20,000 bases of DNA, taken from the NCBI RefSeq assembly GCF_964340395.1, contig NC_135553.1:26866949-26886948 (forward strand). Direction: 5' to 3'. The notes under the pieces were generated by a model. It ran no database searches. It was not told the DNA's origin and saw only the letters and a program-made list of their open reading frames with translations. Each line of letters opens with the position of its first letter. The stretch's first letter is position 1. This stretch comes from Glandiceps talaboti (Eukaryota; Hemichordata; Enteropneusta; Spengelidae). Made by a program: the position numbers and the translations under genes. Shown here piece after piece: positions 19,330-20,000 of the stretch.

Positions 19330-20000
19330 CTGTATGAGGTTTGAAGCTTACATACTTAATGTATTGCCTAAGTACAACAAAATCATTGATTATGCAAATT
19401 AACCATTTACCTTATAAGTTACATCATCAAGCTTTAAATGACGCATGCACATCTTTACCATAAATGCATGTACTAAATTATGTGAAATTTAAAGTTTGCA
19501 TTATAAAGATATTGCCCAGTTATCGAAATGATTATTACATATCGCAATTAAAAACTACATAAGTAAATACATCAAACATGTATGATTTGTTATGATTGAT
19601 GGATATGTCTCAAGTATATGGAATTTGAAGAGTGCATTCTTAAGATACAGTTTAATTACTGAAAATCATTGATTATTCAAATTACTCATTAAAAGTAAAG
19701 GTTGTATCAACAAACTTCATAGGACAGGTGTGTATTATTACCGTTGATATATATCCCACATTATATTATAATTGAAGTATGCATTCTTAAGATACAGCCT
19801 AATTACCTAAAATAACCAATTATTCAAATTGTATTCATTAAAACTAAGCTATATCAACAAACTTTTATAGAACATATGCGCTTTGTTATGGTTAACGTAT
19901 ATACTAAATTATATTGAAATATAGCCTAATTACCGAAAATCATTAATTAATCATTAAAACTGTAAGCTACATCAACAAACTATATATGACATACGTGCTT
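19330..20000. repeat. Diverged tandem repeat, about 145 bp, five copies, running off the window
   Basis: AATCATTGATTAT(G/T)CAAATT-like anchors at about 19381, 19520, 19665, 19812 and 19938 are each followed by CATTAAAA(C/G)T and (C/T)ATCAACAAACT words; GCATTCTTAAGATACAG occurs twice. Spacing is 126-147 bp. The copies are old and AT-rich, with no coding capacity. Confidence 0.7.

Overview
This window looks like nuclear DNA from an invertebrate animal. It is AT-rich, genes are split by GT-AG introns, there are no operons, and it holds a tRNA-derived SINE, traces of non-LTR retrotransposons and very many tandem repeats. The protein families point to a marine invertebrate (mollusc-like or an invertebrate deuterostome). 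The species cannot be fixed from this sequence alone.

Two protein-coding genes are supported. On the + strand, 531-829 is the last exon of a TauD/TfdA-type Fe(II)/2-oxoglutarate dioxygenase resembling the plant clavaminate-synthase-like proteins; the rest of that gene lies left of the window. On the - strand, five short exons between 11.6 and 19.0 kb splice in consistent phase (1-1-0-2-1) into the C-terminal guanylate-kinase-like (GuK) domain of a MAGUK scaffold protein, closest by eye to the DLG5/CARMA branch. Its upstream exons lie beyond 20000. No single open frame reveals this gene; it appears only when the short exons are joined.

Layout: 0-0.83 kb dioxygenase end; 0.85-2.2 kb noncoding with CA and GGTTC simple repeats; 2.2-3.1 kb a frameshifted relic of a CxxC/SAP-motif protein, followed by G-rich tracts and an ACAG microsatellite; 3.7-5.8 kb no gene seen; 5.8-6.0 kb a probable non-LTR retrotransposon remnant; 6.3-6.7 kb a 61-bp tandem array; 7.5 kb a long palindrome; 9.0-9.85 kb a 45-51-bp array with two alternating unit types; 10.05-10.5 kb a 28-bp array; 11.08-11.26 kb a hairpin plus a retroposon-like tail; 11.6-19.0 kb the MAGUK gene. 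Its introns hold a 63-bp array touching a splice acceptor, diverged 179-bp repeats and an approximately 80-unit 28-bp array. A SINE (19.04-19.31 kb) and a diverged approximately 145-bp repeat fill the right end.

Five tandem arrays cover about 22% of the window. The most unusual relationship is inside the MAGUK gene. Transcribed with the gene, each unit of the large intronic array reads as an antisense copy of a 5' splice-site sequence, and it could pair over about 10 bases with the donor of the very intron that contains it. This is a visible sequence match; any function is inference.
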